Shown here: positions 8,104-17,275 of the stretch, piece after piece
How positions within the stretch are numbered: position 1 is the stretch's first letter
Layout: the number at the start of each line of letters is the position of its first letter
NCBI GenBank assembly: GCA_937974275.1
Contig: CALJIF010000026.1
Coordinates: forward strand, 33,341-97,340
Direction: 5' to 3'
Origin: an uncultured Flavobacteriales bacterium
GTDB lineage: Bacteria > Bacteroidota > Bacteroidia > Palsa-965
DNA length: 64,000 nt
Notes under the pieces: generated by a model
Databases searched by the model: none
Told to the model about the DNA's origin: nothing
What the model saw: only the letters and a program-made list of their open reading frames with translations
Translations under genes and position numbers: made by a program

Positions 8104-9852
8104 ATGCTTATTATTCGCTGTGTATTCATACTGATTATTGCATTTGCTGCGGCTTCGTGTAGCAAGAAATCCGCTGCGTCAGGATCAGATACCACAGCGA
8201 ATCGTCCCGGAGGAATTAGCGCAAAGGAAGCTGCCGAGCAAGAGCAATTTATTGATGGTTGCATTCAAAAGTCGTTAGGAAACTACAAGCAGGCGCTTGA
8301 AATATTTGTCAAGATCATCGACAAAAATCCTAACAACGGTGCAGCGCAATTCGAAGCTGCGGGATTGTGTTTTTTGCTCAACGAATCTGATCGTGCTCTT
8401 GTGTACAGTAAAGCAGCGGCGCGCCTGCAACCCGATAACCGGTGGTTTCAATTGCGACATGCAGAAATGTTAGAGGCGAATGGACAATATGCAGGTGCTG
8501 CAGCTGTGTATAAAACAATGGGACAGCAAGAACCTGAGAATATTGATCTGCGCTATCGTCAGGCGCGCAGCTTGGTTAGAAACAACAGTCTTGCTGATGC
8601 ACTTAAAGTGTACGATGGTATTGCCCAACAATTCGGATGGACAGACTCCTTGTGTGTTTCGAAAATTGTCGTGTATAAAAAACAAGGCGACGTTGAGGGC
8701 ATTACCAATACCTGGAAATCGATTGCAGCTGCCTTTCCGAAAGATCAACGCTATCCGTTAGCACTTGCCAAACATTACGAGAGCATCGGCAGCAATGAAC
8801 TGGCGCAACAACAATACCTGAAAGTTGCCGAATTAAATCCTTCTGCGGTTGGCCCACGCCTACTGTTGGCATCCGACAAGCGCAAAACAGATCCGACCGG
8901 CGCATTTCAAATTGCTGCAAATGCGTTTCAAATGGCCGGACATGACACACTGAAACATGAATATCTTGTACAACACTATCTGAACGATTCAACACTTCGC
9001 ATTCGGTCGAAGGAAGATCAAAAAGAAACGGATTCCTTAACACGAATCATGCTTCGCGTTAACAGTACTTCGGCGCTCTCTCATTTTGCCCGGGGGCAGT
9101 ACTTTTTTGCACAGAAGGAATTTGCAACTGCACGCCCACATATTAAACAAACCATTGCTCTGGGCATCAATAACTGGGACGTTTGGCTGATGCTGCTGCA
9201 AACAAATGATGCGCTGGGAGATAATGCCGCCCTGCTGCAGGATTCAGAACAAGCCCTATCGCTGTATCCTACACAACCGGCCGCATACTTGTATTCAGCC
9301 CGCGCGTTGCGGATTAGCGGAAAATATAAACAAGCCGTTGCTGTCGCTGAAACAGGAATAGGATTTGTAGTAAACGATCCTGTGATACAACTGGAACTAC
9401 AGAAAGAGTTGTTCTTTTCCGCAGTAAACGCAGAACAATTTACGCAGTCCGACAAACAGGCAGAAGCATTACTGGCAGGCAATGCTGAACTTAATGATGT
9501 AAAGTTTGCTTATGCGTGGTCTCTGCAGCAACGCAATATCCTGTTGGTTAAAGCAACCACGTACGCGGACCAGTTGTTGAAAGTACAACCCAACAATGCC
9601 GAATACATCGTTCTTACGGGACGCATCAATTACCGTAACGGACAATTTGATGAAGCGCTGCAACGTGCAGATGAAGCGCTGTCGAAAAACAACAATCACC
9701 CGGCAGCATTGGAATTGAAGGGCGATTGCTACTACCGAAAAAATCAACCGGATAAAGCCCTTGCGGAATGGAAAAAATCGCAAGCTGCCGGAAATAATTC
9801 AGCTCAAATTCAACGCAAGATCAGCAGCGGAACATTACTGACAAATGAATAA
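8104..9852 (+). CDS. Tetratricopeptide-repeat lipoprotein
   Basis: A 582-residue protein starting with a hydrophobic signal peptide and a lipobox AAASC (Cys19), so it is probably lipid-anchored in the envelope. The rest is a chain of TPR helical repeats, clearest at the ends where YKQALEIFVKIIDKNPNN and similar helix pairs recur. TPR arrays act as protein-interaction scaffolds. Its last eight bases overlap the DUF4292 lipoprotein gene, so the two are co-translated. The nearby EnvC-like protein suggests a role in envelope or peptidoglycan assembly, but that is inference. Confidence 0.85.
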   Translation: MLIIRCVFILIIAFAAASCSKKSAASGSDTTANRPGGISAKEAAEQEQFIDGCIQKSLGNYKQALEIFVKIIDKNPNNGAAQFEAAGLCFLLNESDRALVYSKAAARLQPDNRWFQLRHAEMLEANGQYAGAAAVYKTMGQQEPENIDLRYRQARSLVRNNSLADALKVYDGIAQQFGWTDSLCVSKIVVYKKQGDVEGITNTWKSIAAAFPKDQRYPLALAKHYESIGSNELAQQQYLKVAELNPSAVGPRLLLASDKRKTDPTGAFQIAANAFQMAGHDTLKHEYLVQHYLNDSTLRIRSKEDQKETDSLTRIMLRVNSTSALSHFARGQYFFAQKEFATARPHIKQTIALGINNWDVWLMLLQTNDALGDNAALLQDSEQALSLYPTQPAAYLYSARALRISGKYKQAVAVAETGIGFVVNDPVIQLELQKELFFSAVNAEQFTQSDKQAEALLAGNAELNDVKFAYAWSLQQRNILLVKATTYADQLLKVQPNNAEYIVLTGRINYRNGQFDEALQRADEALSKNNNHPAALELKGDCYYRKNQPDKALAEWKKSQAAGNNSAQIQRKISSGTLLTNE

Positions 9853-10720
9853 AATTTTGATACGACATATTCTTCTTTTTCTAATCGTAATCGTGGTTAC
9901 GAGTTCTACTTCGTGCCGCAATAGGAAGAAAATTCAGGAGCCTAAACCTCAGACAGCCAATTGTAAACTCACACCTCGTGCGCCGCGCAATCTTGTCAAC
10001 GATATGCGAAAGAGTGAATTTAAATTCGACTGGTTGTCAGCACGATTAAATTGCCAGGCAAAAGACGATAGTGCCAATCCGGTAAGTTTTGACGTGGCAC
10101 TTCGCATGCGTTACGACAGTATTATCTGGATGAACGTAATGGATCCCGTTATCGGCATTAAAGCCGCACGCGTACTTATTACGAAAGATTCCGTGTTTTT
10201 TGTCAACTACCTCGACAACTCCTGCTTCTCCGGTGACTTTACTTATCTGAGTCAAATGCTGGGAACAGATGTAGACTTTGACATGATGCAATCGTTGCTT
10301 GTGGGAAATAGTGTCTCCTTCTATGATGAAGATGACAAACTGCGCTCCTCCGTCAACTTTACCGATTGTCGCTTTGTATTAAGTACGGTTAGAAAACGAA
10401 AGCTTAAAAAAGTTCTTGAAGGACAAAAGCCAATATCCGAACCGATTCAAACAATAACTCTAGCGCCTGAAACGTTTAAAATATTGAGCATATTGTTTCT
10501 TGATGAACAGAATCGAACTTTTACCGCGGAATATTCCGGTTTTGATGCCGGAGATTCTTTAGCATTGCCACATCAGGCTAACTTCTACGCCAAAGGTTTA
10601 CAGAAGTCGGCCACGCTTTCAATGTCGTACAAAAAAATTCAGATTAATCAGGTTCAACAATTTCCATTCTCTCTGCCAGATGACTGCACTCCGATCAATA
10701 CTAACAAGCAAGGCAAGTAG
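9845..10720 (+). CDS. DUF4292 domain lipoprotein
   Basis: A 291-residue envelope lipoprotein with signal peptide and lipobox SSTSC (Cys24). The body resembles the DUF4292 family, LolA/LolB-like beta proteins found in Bacteroidota. Typical features are the early LRMRYDSIIWMNV strand pattern and a long run of beta strands ending near the C-terminus. The gene overlaps the TPR gene by 8 bases and the EnvC-like gene by 41 bases. Function is unknown; outer-membrane lipoprotein handling is a reasonable guess from fold resemblance. Confidence 0.8.
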   Translation: MNKILIRHILLFLIVIVVTSSTSCRNRKKIQEPKPQTANCKLTPRAPRNLVNDMRKSEFKFDWLSARLNCQAKDDSANPVSFDVALRMRYDSIIWMNVMDPVIGIKAARVLITKDSVFFVNYLDNSCFSGDFTYLSQMLGTDVDFDMMQSLLVGNSVSFYDEDDKLRSSVNFTDCRFVLSTVRKRKLKKVLEGQKPISEPIQTITLAPETFKILSILFLDEQNRTFTAEYSGFDAGDSLALPHQANFYAKGLQKSATLSMSYKKIQINQVQQFPFSLPDDCTPINTNKQGK

Positions 10721-12059
10721 TATTCTTGTACTCGCAATGCTGATCACTGCAATTGCGGTGCCGGTTGCGCTTGCTCAGTCCAAGAAGAAAACGACCAAAA
10801 AAACGGCGCCGGTTAAAGACAAGAAAACGCTCGAAAACCAAAAGAAAAATCTGGCTGCTGAAATTGCAGAAACAGATAAACTCTTAAAGGAGACACGACG
10901 TAACAAAACGTTGTCATTAACACAACTGGCTGTTATTAATAAAAAGATTGAAACCCGTGAGCAATTGATCAACACGATCAACCGCGAGATCGCTTCACTG
11001 GATAGCAACATCACCGGCATCAATACTTCTATCGCTTCATTACAAGCAGATCTGGAAGTACTAAAAAACAACTATGCGCAGATGATCGTGTTTGCCTACA
11101 AAAATCGCAATCCGTTTCAGCGAATGATGTTTCTGTTTGCAGCGTCCGATATCAATCAATCGTATCGTCGGATGAAATACTTACAGCAAATCAGCGAATC
11201 ACGTCGCTTACAAGCTGACAAAATCAGTGAACAACATCAGGCGTTAAACGAAGAAGTGCGCATGCTGGAAACACAAAAGAACGAGAAAAAAATGTTGCTG
11301 GGTGAACAAGAAAGCGAACGCGTAACACTGGCTCAGGAAAAAGATGAAAAGGATAAAACATACCGCGAGTTGCAAACCAAAGAGCAACAACTGAAAAGCG
11401 ATTTAGCGAAAAAGAAGCAGCAAAAAGCTGATATAGATCTTGCGATTCAGCGCTTGATTGCTGCTGAAGCGAAACGCGCCGCAGAGAAAGCTGCAGAGGA
11501 AGAGCGCAAACGCAATAAACCTAAAAATCCAACCACAACAACCTCTATCGGGAAGCCTGAAGGCAACAAGCCCGCAGACAAGTCCGGCACAGCTCCACCA
11601 AAAATTGAGTTAACTCCGGAAGCTAAAACTTTGGGGAATAGCTTTGCCGGCAACAAAGGTTCTTTACCGTGGCCTGTTTCACAAGGAACGATCACGGAGC
11701 GATTCGGCAAACATCCGCATCCGGTGTTGAGCGGAGTTTATACACAGAACAACGGTGTCAACATTGCCACCACTCCTTCAACTCCGGCACGTGCCATTTT
11801 TGAAGGTGAAGTAACAGGAATCACCAATATTCCCGGTGCAGGTTGGCTTGTAATTGTTCGTCACGGGGAATACTTATCGGTTTATGCGAACCTGGAAGAG
11901 GTGTTTGTGAAGCAAGGTGACAAAGTGAAAGTGAAACAGAACATCGGGAAAGTAATCACCAACGAAGAAAACGGTGAAACAGAATTGCACTTCGAAGTGT
12001 GGATGAGTGGCGTTGGAAAAATGAATCCTGAAGATTGGTTGATTAAAACAGCGCGTTAA
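10680..12059 (+). CDS. EnvC-like murein hydrolase activator (degenerate M23/LytM)
   Basis: A 459-residue exported protein. A signal peptide ends near VALAQS (about residue 33), followed by a long coiled coil (about 45-265) with an Ala/Glu/Lys-rich end, a Pro/Thr linker, and a C-terminal LytM domain (about 325-459). The LytM metal ligands look lost: the usual HxGxD position reads NNGVNI and the usual HxHFE position reads ELHFE. This is the pattern of EnvC, which activates amidases during division rather than cutting peptidoglycan itself. The ATG lies 41 bases inside the DUF4292 gene; no closer alternative keeps the full signal peptide. Confidence 0.88.
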   Translation: MTALRSILTSKASSILVLAMLITAIAVPVALAQSKKKTTKKTAPVKDKKTLENQKKNLAAEIAETDKLLKETRRNKTLSLTQLAVINKKIETREQLINTINREIASLDSNITGINTSIASLQADLEVLKNNYAQMIVFAYKNRNPFQRMMFLFAASDINQSYRRMKYLQQISESRRLQADKISEQHQALNEEVRMLETQKNEKKMLLGEQESERVTLAQEKDEKDKTYRELQTKEQQLKSDLAKKKQQKADIDLAIQRLIAAEAKRAAEKAAEEERKRNKPKNPTTTTSIGKPEGNKPADKSGTAPPKIELTPEAKTLGNSFAGNKGSLPWPVSQGTITERFGKHPHPVLSGVYTQNNGVNIATTPSTPARAIFEGEVTGITNIPGAGWLVIVRHGEYLSVYANLEEVFVKQGDKVKVKQNIGKVITNEENGETELHFEVWMSGVGKMNPEDWLIKTAR

Positions 12060-12071
12060 CAGTTTCCTTCC

Positions 12072-12572
12072 ATGAAAACGTTGTGGTTAATTCGTCATGC
12101 TAAATCTTCCTGGGCAGATGCAGAACAAGCCGATATTGAACGTCCGCTGAATGACCGCGGATATCAGGACTTACGTTTTATGCCCGCGCGAATGACTGCT
12201 TCAGGTGTACCAATTCCTGAATTATTTATTTCCAGTCCGGCAATACGCGCATATTCCACAGCGCTCATTTTTGCACAACACCTTCGTTATCCTTCTGAAA
12301 AAATTGTGCTGCGTGAGTCTTTGTATGAATCGTCTGTTTTTGATTATCTGGAAGTAATTGCGGGTATTCCGGCCACATACAACTCGGCTGCTGTCTTAGG
12401 ACACAATCCTGTATTGACACAATTAATCAATCGCATCAGCAATGCGACATTAGATAATCTTCCTACCTGCGGAATTGCGGGAATCGCGTTTAAAACCGAC
12501 TCCTGGGCTGACGTGCTGGATGGAGATGGGGTCATGCGCTATTTCGACTACCCGAAAAACCCGACAACCTGA
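12072..12572 (+). CDS. SixA-like histidine phosphatase
   Basis: A 166-residue single-domain member of the histidine phosphatase (phosphoglycerate mutase-like) superfamily. The N-terminus LIRHAKSSW contains the RH catalytic motif (R8, H9), with a second conserved His in LGHNP near residue 114. The short size resembles SixA, which dephosphorylates phosphohistidine domains in E. coli; the target here is unknown. It starts 12 bases after the EnvC-like gene and precedes ppk1, which has its own promoter. Confidence 0.85.
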   Translation: MKTLWLIRHAKSSWADAEQADIERPLNDRGYQDLRFMPARMTASGVPIPELFISSPAIRAYSTALIFAQHLRYPSEKIVLRESLYESSVFDYLEVIAGIPATYNSAAVLGHNPVLTQLINRISNATLDNLPTCGIAGIAFKTDSWADVLDGDGVMRYFDYPKNPTT

Positions 12573-12617
12573 TTCGTTAAACAATCGTTAAGAAAGCATA
12601 ACAGTGCCCATTAACGT

Positions 12618-12625
12618 TATTTTTG
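12618..12625 (+). promoter_or_regulatory. -7 promoter box of ppk1
   Basis: TATTTTTG is an exact match to TAnnTTTG. It ends 18 bases before the ATG at 12644. Its position overlaps the in-frame TTG at 12623, which argues against that upstream codon as the start. Confidence 0.55.
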
Positions 12626-12643
12626 CGTAAATCGTTACGCCCT

Positions 12644-14743
12644 ATGGCCAAGAAGAAAAAGCAATCCCCAATAGTTAATCGTGATTTAAGCTGGCTGTCG
12701 TTCAACGATCGTGTATTACAAGAAGCAGAAGATGCGAGAAATCCGTTAATTGAGCGCTTGCGTTTTCTGGGTATCTATTCCAATAATCGCGATGAATTTT
12801 TTCGTGTGCGTGTCGCAACTATTCGCCGAGTAGCCAATTTGGGAAAAAAGGGAGAGCATGTTTTAGGAGAAGCTCCACAAGATTTGCTGAATGAAATTCA
12901 ACGACGCTACCTAGCTGCTTCACGACGTTTTGATTTGATTTACAAAAACATCATCGCTGAACTTGAAGATCATCATATTCATATCATTGATGAGTCGCAA
13001 TTAGACACTGCGCAAGGATTATGGGTGAAAGATTTTTTCGATGAACAGGTATTGCCGAATTTATTTCCGATCATGTTGGATACGGCACCTTCGTTCCCAT
13101 ATTTAAAAGACAAATCCATCTATCTCTGTATTCAATTGTTGCGTGTTGATCCCACCAAGAAAAATCGCTTTGCATTGATGGAAGTTCCAACAGAACAACT
13201 ATCGCGATTTGTGGTGTTGCCCTCCAAAGGAAAAGAGTTATACGTCATGTTGTTAGATGATGTGATTCGCTATTGCTTGTCGCACATCTTTCCCACACAC
13301 GAATATCGCAAAGCATCTGCGTATACCATCAAACTTACGCGCGATGCAGAATTAGACATTGACCACGATTTGTCGAAAAGCTTTCTGGAGAAAATTTCCG
13401 GTGGTGTAAAAAAACGCGGGAAAGGAATGCCCGTAAGATTTGTTTATGACAAAAACATGCCGCAAGATTTATTACAATTCTTGTTGCGTAAATTGAAAGT
13501 CATTAACAAAGACAACATTATCCCGGGCTCGCGCTATCACAACTTCAAGGATTTTATTTCCTTCCCTCATTTGGGTCATACGGAATTAGTGTGGCCGCCT
13601 GCACCGGCGCAAGATCATCCCGCATTCAGCTCCGACAGAAGCATGTTTAGCGTGTTACAGGATCGTGATGTGATTCTGCACTTTCCATATCAGTCCTTCC
13701 ATCATATCATCGATTTGTTGCGTGAAGCTTCTATTGATCCGAAAGTGAAAAAGATTCAAATTTCCCTTTATCGCGTAGCACGCAACTCGAATATTGTAAA
13801 CGCCTTAATCAACGCGTTGAAGAACGGTAAAGAAGTTGTTGCTGTCGTGGAATTGCAGGCGCGATTTGATGAAGAGAATAACATTTACTGGTCCAATCGC
13901 TTGCAGGAAGAAGGCGCTAAAGTAATTTACGGAGTTCCCGGATTGAAGGTGCATTCCAAACTTTTCATGATCACACGTCGTGAAGAAAATAAGTTGGTGA
14001 ATTACGTGCACGTAGGTTCCGGAAACATGAACGAGAGTACGGCAAAAATCTACACCGACAAATCTCTGCTCACGCGCGATCCACGCATTACAGAAGAAGT
14101 TGCTCGTGTATTCGAATTTTATAACGACAACCTCAAACCAGGCAACTACAAGCACTTGCTGGTGTCGCCATTCAATATGCGCAAGAAATTGATTTCGCTG
14201 ATCGACAATGAAATTGATTTCGCAAAAAAGGGCAAGCCTGCAAAAATGTGGTTGAAAATGAACAACCTAGTTGATCCGGAAATGATCCACAAACTGTACG
14301 CTGCGTCACAAGCAGGAGTGCAAATCAAACTCATCGTGCGTGGAATCTGTTCGTTAGTTCCGGGCATGAAAGGATTTTCAGAAAACATTGAAGCCATCAG
14401 TATTGTTGGTCGTTATCTGGAGCACAGTCGTGTGTTCATATTTCACAACAACGGCGATGAGAAGTATTTCATATCTTCGGCAGACTGGATGAGTAGAAAT
14501 TTGGATACGCGATCAGAGGTTGCGGTTCCGATTTATCATCCACAAAGTCAGCGTGAATTAAAAGAGTTGTTAGAACTTCAGTTGAAGGATAACGTGAAAG
14601 CGCGTCATGCCGGTGGAACGCATGAAAACGAGTACGTTAAGAAACCCGGAAAGCCGATGGTAGCGCAACAAGTAATTCGCGGATGGCTTGCTAAACAAGA
14701 TATAACGCCGCCGAAGAAAAAAGTTGAAGTTCGCCGCAATTGA
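12644..14743 (+). CDS. ppk1: Polyphosphate kinase 1
   Basis: Synthesises inorganic polyphosphate from the gamma phosphate of ATP, reversibly. The protein is 699 residues from ATG 12644. It opens with the family signature NRDLSWLSFNDRVL and shows the two phospholipase-D-like halves of PPK1. The phospho-accepting histidine is H437 in GLKVHSKLF, matching H435 of the E. coli enzyme. A second conserved His sits in LEHSRVFIFHN. A TTG at 12623 would add seven residues but lies inside the -7 box, so I reject it. The last 20 bases overlap the ppx gene, pairing synthesis with breakdown. Confidence 0.95.
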   Translation: MAKKKKQSPIVNRDLSWLSFNDRVLQEAEDARNPLIERLRFLGIYSNNRDEFFRVRVATIRRVANLGKKGEHVLGEAPQDLLNEIQRRYLAASRRFDLIYKNIIAELEDHHIHIIDESQLDTAQGLWVKDFFDEQVLPNLFPIMLDTAPSFPYLKDKSIYLCIQLLRVDPTKKNRFALMEVPTEQLSRFVVLPSKGKELYVMLLDDVIRYCLSHIFPTHEYRKASAYTIKLTRDAELDIDHDLSKSFLEKISGGVKKRGKGMPVRFVYDKNMPQDLLQFLLRKLKVINKDNIIPGSRYHNFKDFISFPHLGHTELVWPPAPAQDHPAFSSDRSMFSVLQDRDVILHFPYQSFHHIIDLLREASIDPKVKKIQISLYRVARNSNIVNALINALKNGKEVVAVVELQARFDEENNIYWSNRLQEEGAKVIYGVPGLKVHSKLFMITRREENKLVNYVHVGSGNMNESTAKIYTDKSLLTRDPRITEEVARVFEFYNDNLKPGNYKHLLVSPFNMRKKLISLIDNEIDFAKKGKPAKMWLKMNNLVDPEMIHKLYAASQAGVQIKLIVRGICSLVPGMKGFSENIEAISIVGRYLEHSRVFIFHNNGDEKYFISSADWMSRNLDTRSEVAVPIYHPQSQRELKELLELQLKDNVKARHAGGTHENEYVKKPGKPMVAQQVIRGWLAKQDITPPKKKVEVRRN

Positions 14744-15632
14744 TATAGGATCCAACGCCATGCGCTTGCTGTTCGGCAATGTGTATGACTCGCCCACAGG
14801 TCCCATTTTCAAAAAAGCAGATCTTGTCCGAATTCCTATTCGTTTGGGAGAGGATGCGTTTTTGCACAAAAAAATTTCCGAAGAGAAAATCGAGAAGTTT
14901 ATTCTCGCCATGCGTGCGTATAAAAATCTCATTGATTTCTATCAGGTAAAAGATTTCAAAGCTTGTGCTACCAGCGCCATGCGCGAAGCAAAAAACGGAA
15001 AAGAAATTGTGGATCGTGTTTTTAAAGAAACCGGTATTCAGATTGAAATTATTGACGGCAAGAAAGAAGCTGAAATCATTTACTCCAATCATATTGCTGA
15101 GTCCATGGATCCTGCTTCCAACTACTTGTACATTGATGTTGGCGGTGGCAGCACAGAACTCACGATTTTTTCCAAGAATGAACCCGCTGTTTCCAAGAGC
15201 TTTAATATCGGAACAATTCGATTGCTAAATGAACTCGTTTCGAAAGAACAATGGAACGAATTCAAAGATTGGATTAAGCGGGAAACTGCACCATTTCAAC
15301 CACTACATGCAATTGGATCCGGAGGCAACATCAATAAGATATTTAAGATGTCGCGCAAGAAACAAAACCGGCCTTTGTCATACGCAAAGCTGAAAGAGAT
15401 GCACGAGTTTCTTGAAGCGTTTACCCTACAAGAGCGGATTGAAATTCTGGGGTTAAACCCCGATCGTGCAGATGTTATTCTTCCTGCGGGACGAATTTTT
15501 CTTACAGTCATGAAGAATGCCAACATTGATCGGATTTTTGTACCGCAAATTGGAATGGCCGACGGACTCATTCACCTTTTGTATGAAAACTACATGGCAC
15601 GTAATACCAAAGGCTTATCGTTTAGCGAATAA
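14724..15632 (+). CDS. ppx: Exopolyphosphatase (Ppx/GppA family)
   Basis: A 302-residue actin-like-fold phosphatase expected to remove terminal phosphates from polyphosphate, or possibly pppGpp. The N-terminal phosphate loop AAIDIGSNAMRLL and the second loop IDVGGGSTELT (about 140-150) are typical. The length fits the short two-domain form that lacks the C-terminal extensions of E. coli Ppx. The start is a TTG at 14724 inside the 3' end of ppk1. No ATG lies close enough to preserve the phosphate loop, so the TTG start is well supported. The 20-base overlap suggests translational coupling to ppk1. Confidence 0.9.
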   Translation: MKFAAIDIGSNAMRLLFGNVYDSPTGPIFKKADLVRIPIRLGEDAFLHKKISEEKIEKFILAMRAYKNLIDFYQVKDFKACATSAMREAKNGKEIVDRVFKETGIQIEIIDGKKEAEIIYSNHIAESMDPASNYLYIDVGGGSTELTIFSKNEPAVSKSFNIGTIRLLNELVSKEQWNEFKDWIKRETAPFQPLHAIGSGGNINKIFKMSRKKQNRPLSYAKLKEMHEFLEAFTLQERIEILGLNPDRADVILPAGRIFLTVMKNANIDRIFVPQIGMADGLIHLLYENYMARNTKGLSFSE

Positions 15633-15635
15633 ATC

Positions 15636-16394
15636 ATGAAACGCATTCCTGCTGTTGTCTTTGGAATTTATGCAGCGCTGATTTTTATCATCACGCTACT
15701 TATCAGCAGCACTGCATATGCATTCGTATTTCTTTTCGCCTCAAAAAAATCTGCTCCGCATATTGCTCATAAAGGGATTTCCCGCCCCTGGGCCATGACG
15801 CTCCAAGTTTTGTTTTTTTCACCCATGAAAGTGAAGAATCGCCATCTGATTGATCGGGATACAACGTATGTCTTCATCGCCAATCACCAATCGCAACTGG
15901 ACATTCCGTTTTATGCCGTGGCTTGTGCCAATACATTTCGTTTTCTTGCAAAAGCTGAGTTGACAAAATTGCCACTTATGGGATTTATCATTCGCAATTT
16001 ATATATCGCCGTTGATCGTAAGGACCGTGCTGATCGCCATCGCAGTCTGGAGATCATGAAAGCTTCGCTCGATGAAAACGTTTCCGTTTTTTTATGCCCT
16101 GAAGGCACGCGCAACAAACACGAAGAACCTCCTTTGCTGGAATTCAAGGACGGTGCGTTCCGTCTCGCCGTCTTAACAGGAACACCTATTGCTCCATTAA
16201 CGGTTCTTAATACAGGACGAAGACTATCTCCTCTACATCCGGCAGCATTCTATCCGGGAGTTATTTACGGGATCTGGGAAGAGCCCATTCCTACAGCAGG
16301 TTTAACCATTAACGACATTCCTGCGCTGAAAGAGCAAGTGCGTGCAAAAATGATCGAGCGATTGCAGGAATTCCGCCAACGAAACGTGCATTAA
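15636..16394 (+). CDS. 1-acyl-sn-glycerol-3-phosphate acyltransferase (PlsC-like)
   Basis: A 252-residue membrane-associated acyltransferase that should add the second acyl chain to lysophosphatidate in phospholipid synthesis. There is an N-terminal membrane helix (about 8-33). The catalytic NHxxxxD box appears as NHQSQLD near residues 83-89, and the glycerophosphate-binding FLCPEGTRN follows near 151-159. It begins three bases after the ppx stop codon, so it probably sits in the ppk1 operon. Confidence 0.9.
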   Translation: MKRIPAVVFGIYAALIFIITLLISSTAYAFVFLFASKKSAPHIAHKGISRPWAMTLQVLFFSPMKVKNRHLIDRDTTYVFIANHQSQLDIPFYAVACANTFRFLAKAELTKLPLMGFIIRNLYIAVDRKDRADRHRSLEIMKASLDENVSVFLCPEGTRNKHEEPPLLEFKDGAFRLAVLTGTPIAPLTVLNTGRRLSPLHPAAFYPGVIYGIWEEPIPTAGLTINDIPALKEQVRAKMIERLQEFRQRNVH

Positions 16395-16438
16395 AACCGC
16401 TCGCGATTCAGTATCTTCACGCCTGATTAGCAGAGTTT

Positions 16439-17269
16439 ATGAAACGTTTTTTTCTCTTAGTGGTGGCCGTTGGTTTGTTGTCTTGCGCCGATAACAAACC
16501 CAACAATGAAACGAAAACGGATAGCGTTGTTGCCGACAGCGCTCCCGCAGAATCCGATCTTCAGGCATTAACCGAAAGCTGGACGCAACAATTGAATTTA
16601 AAAAACGCTGCACTTACTCGCTCGTTTTATTTTGATACCGTAAACTATTACGGCGACCGAGTTTCTGCGGAAGAAATATTTCGCAAGCAACAAAATTATT
16701 TCTCGCGCTATCCCGATTACAGTCAACGCATCAGAGAATTTGTTCAGGAAGAACACTTGCCTGATGGCAGCTATCAGATTCGTTTTATTAAAGAAGTAAT
16801 GGCCGGTGGACAACTGGCCTCATATCCGTCTCGCATTATTTTCCAACAACAGAATGGCGTGTGGAAAATTGCGTTGGAAAGTGATGACATGACGGACATT
16901 ACAAAAGCTCGCAGCGGTGAAGCTCAAACGGGAAACTACAACGACGTTTTTACGCTCACGGGATTAGTTGAGGAAAACACCGGCTTCGCTGCTCCGGAGC
17001 CCGGACAAGATGCCAAATCGGATCAGCGTGAAACTTACCTCGTTCTACTTTTGGATCAGCCCTTGGACGTGATTGGCGATCCGGGAGCAACAAACGAAAA
17101 AACAACAGAGCGCGGATTAATGCGCCTGCAATTGCAAGGCGACGAAAATGCATTGCGCCGCCACCTCAACAACAAAGTAAAACTCACCGGAAAATTACTC
17201 CACGCTACAACTTCTCACCATCATACGAATGTGTTGTTGCAAGTGGAGTCAATTCAACCCAACAAATAA
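16439..17269 (+). CDS. Lipoprotein with NTF2-like and DUF4431-like domains
   Basis: A 276-residue predicted lipoprotein (lipobox LLSC, Cys16). The first half (about 35-145) has the helix-strand pattern of SnoaL/NTF2-like domains: a nuclear-transport-factor-type opening, and QIRFIKEVMAGG in the beta sheet. The second half (about 165-275) ends with LTGKLLHATTSHHHTNVLLQV, resembling DUF4431 domains, which carry a similar His-rich HHHT strand. I know no function for this combination. A TATCTTCA sequence about 25 bases upstream may be its -7 box. Confidence 0.65.
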   Translation: MKRFFLLVVAVGLLSCADNKPNNETKTDSVVADSAPAESDLQALTESWTQQLNLKNAALTRSFYFDTVNYYGDRVSAEEIFRKQQNYFSRYPDYSQRIREFVQEEHLPDGSYQIRFIKEVMAGGQLASYPSRIIFQQQNGVWKIALESDDMTDITKARSGEAQTGNYNDVFTLTGLVEENTGFAAPEPGQDAKSDQRETYLVLLLDQPLDVIGDPGATNEKTTERGLMRLQLQGDENALRRHLNNKVKLTGKLLHATTSHHHTNVLLQVESIQPNK

Positions 17270-17275
17270 AAACTC

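Noticed and set aside
12623..12643. TTG start for ppk1
   Set aside because: The codon is part of an exact -7 box (TATTTTTG), so it would not be in the mRNA.
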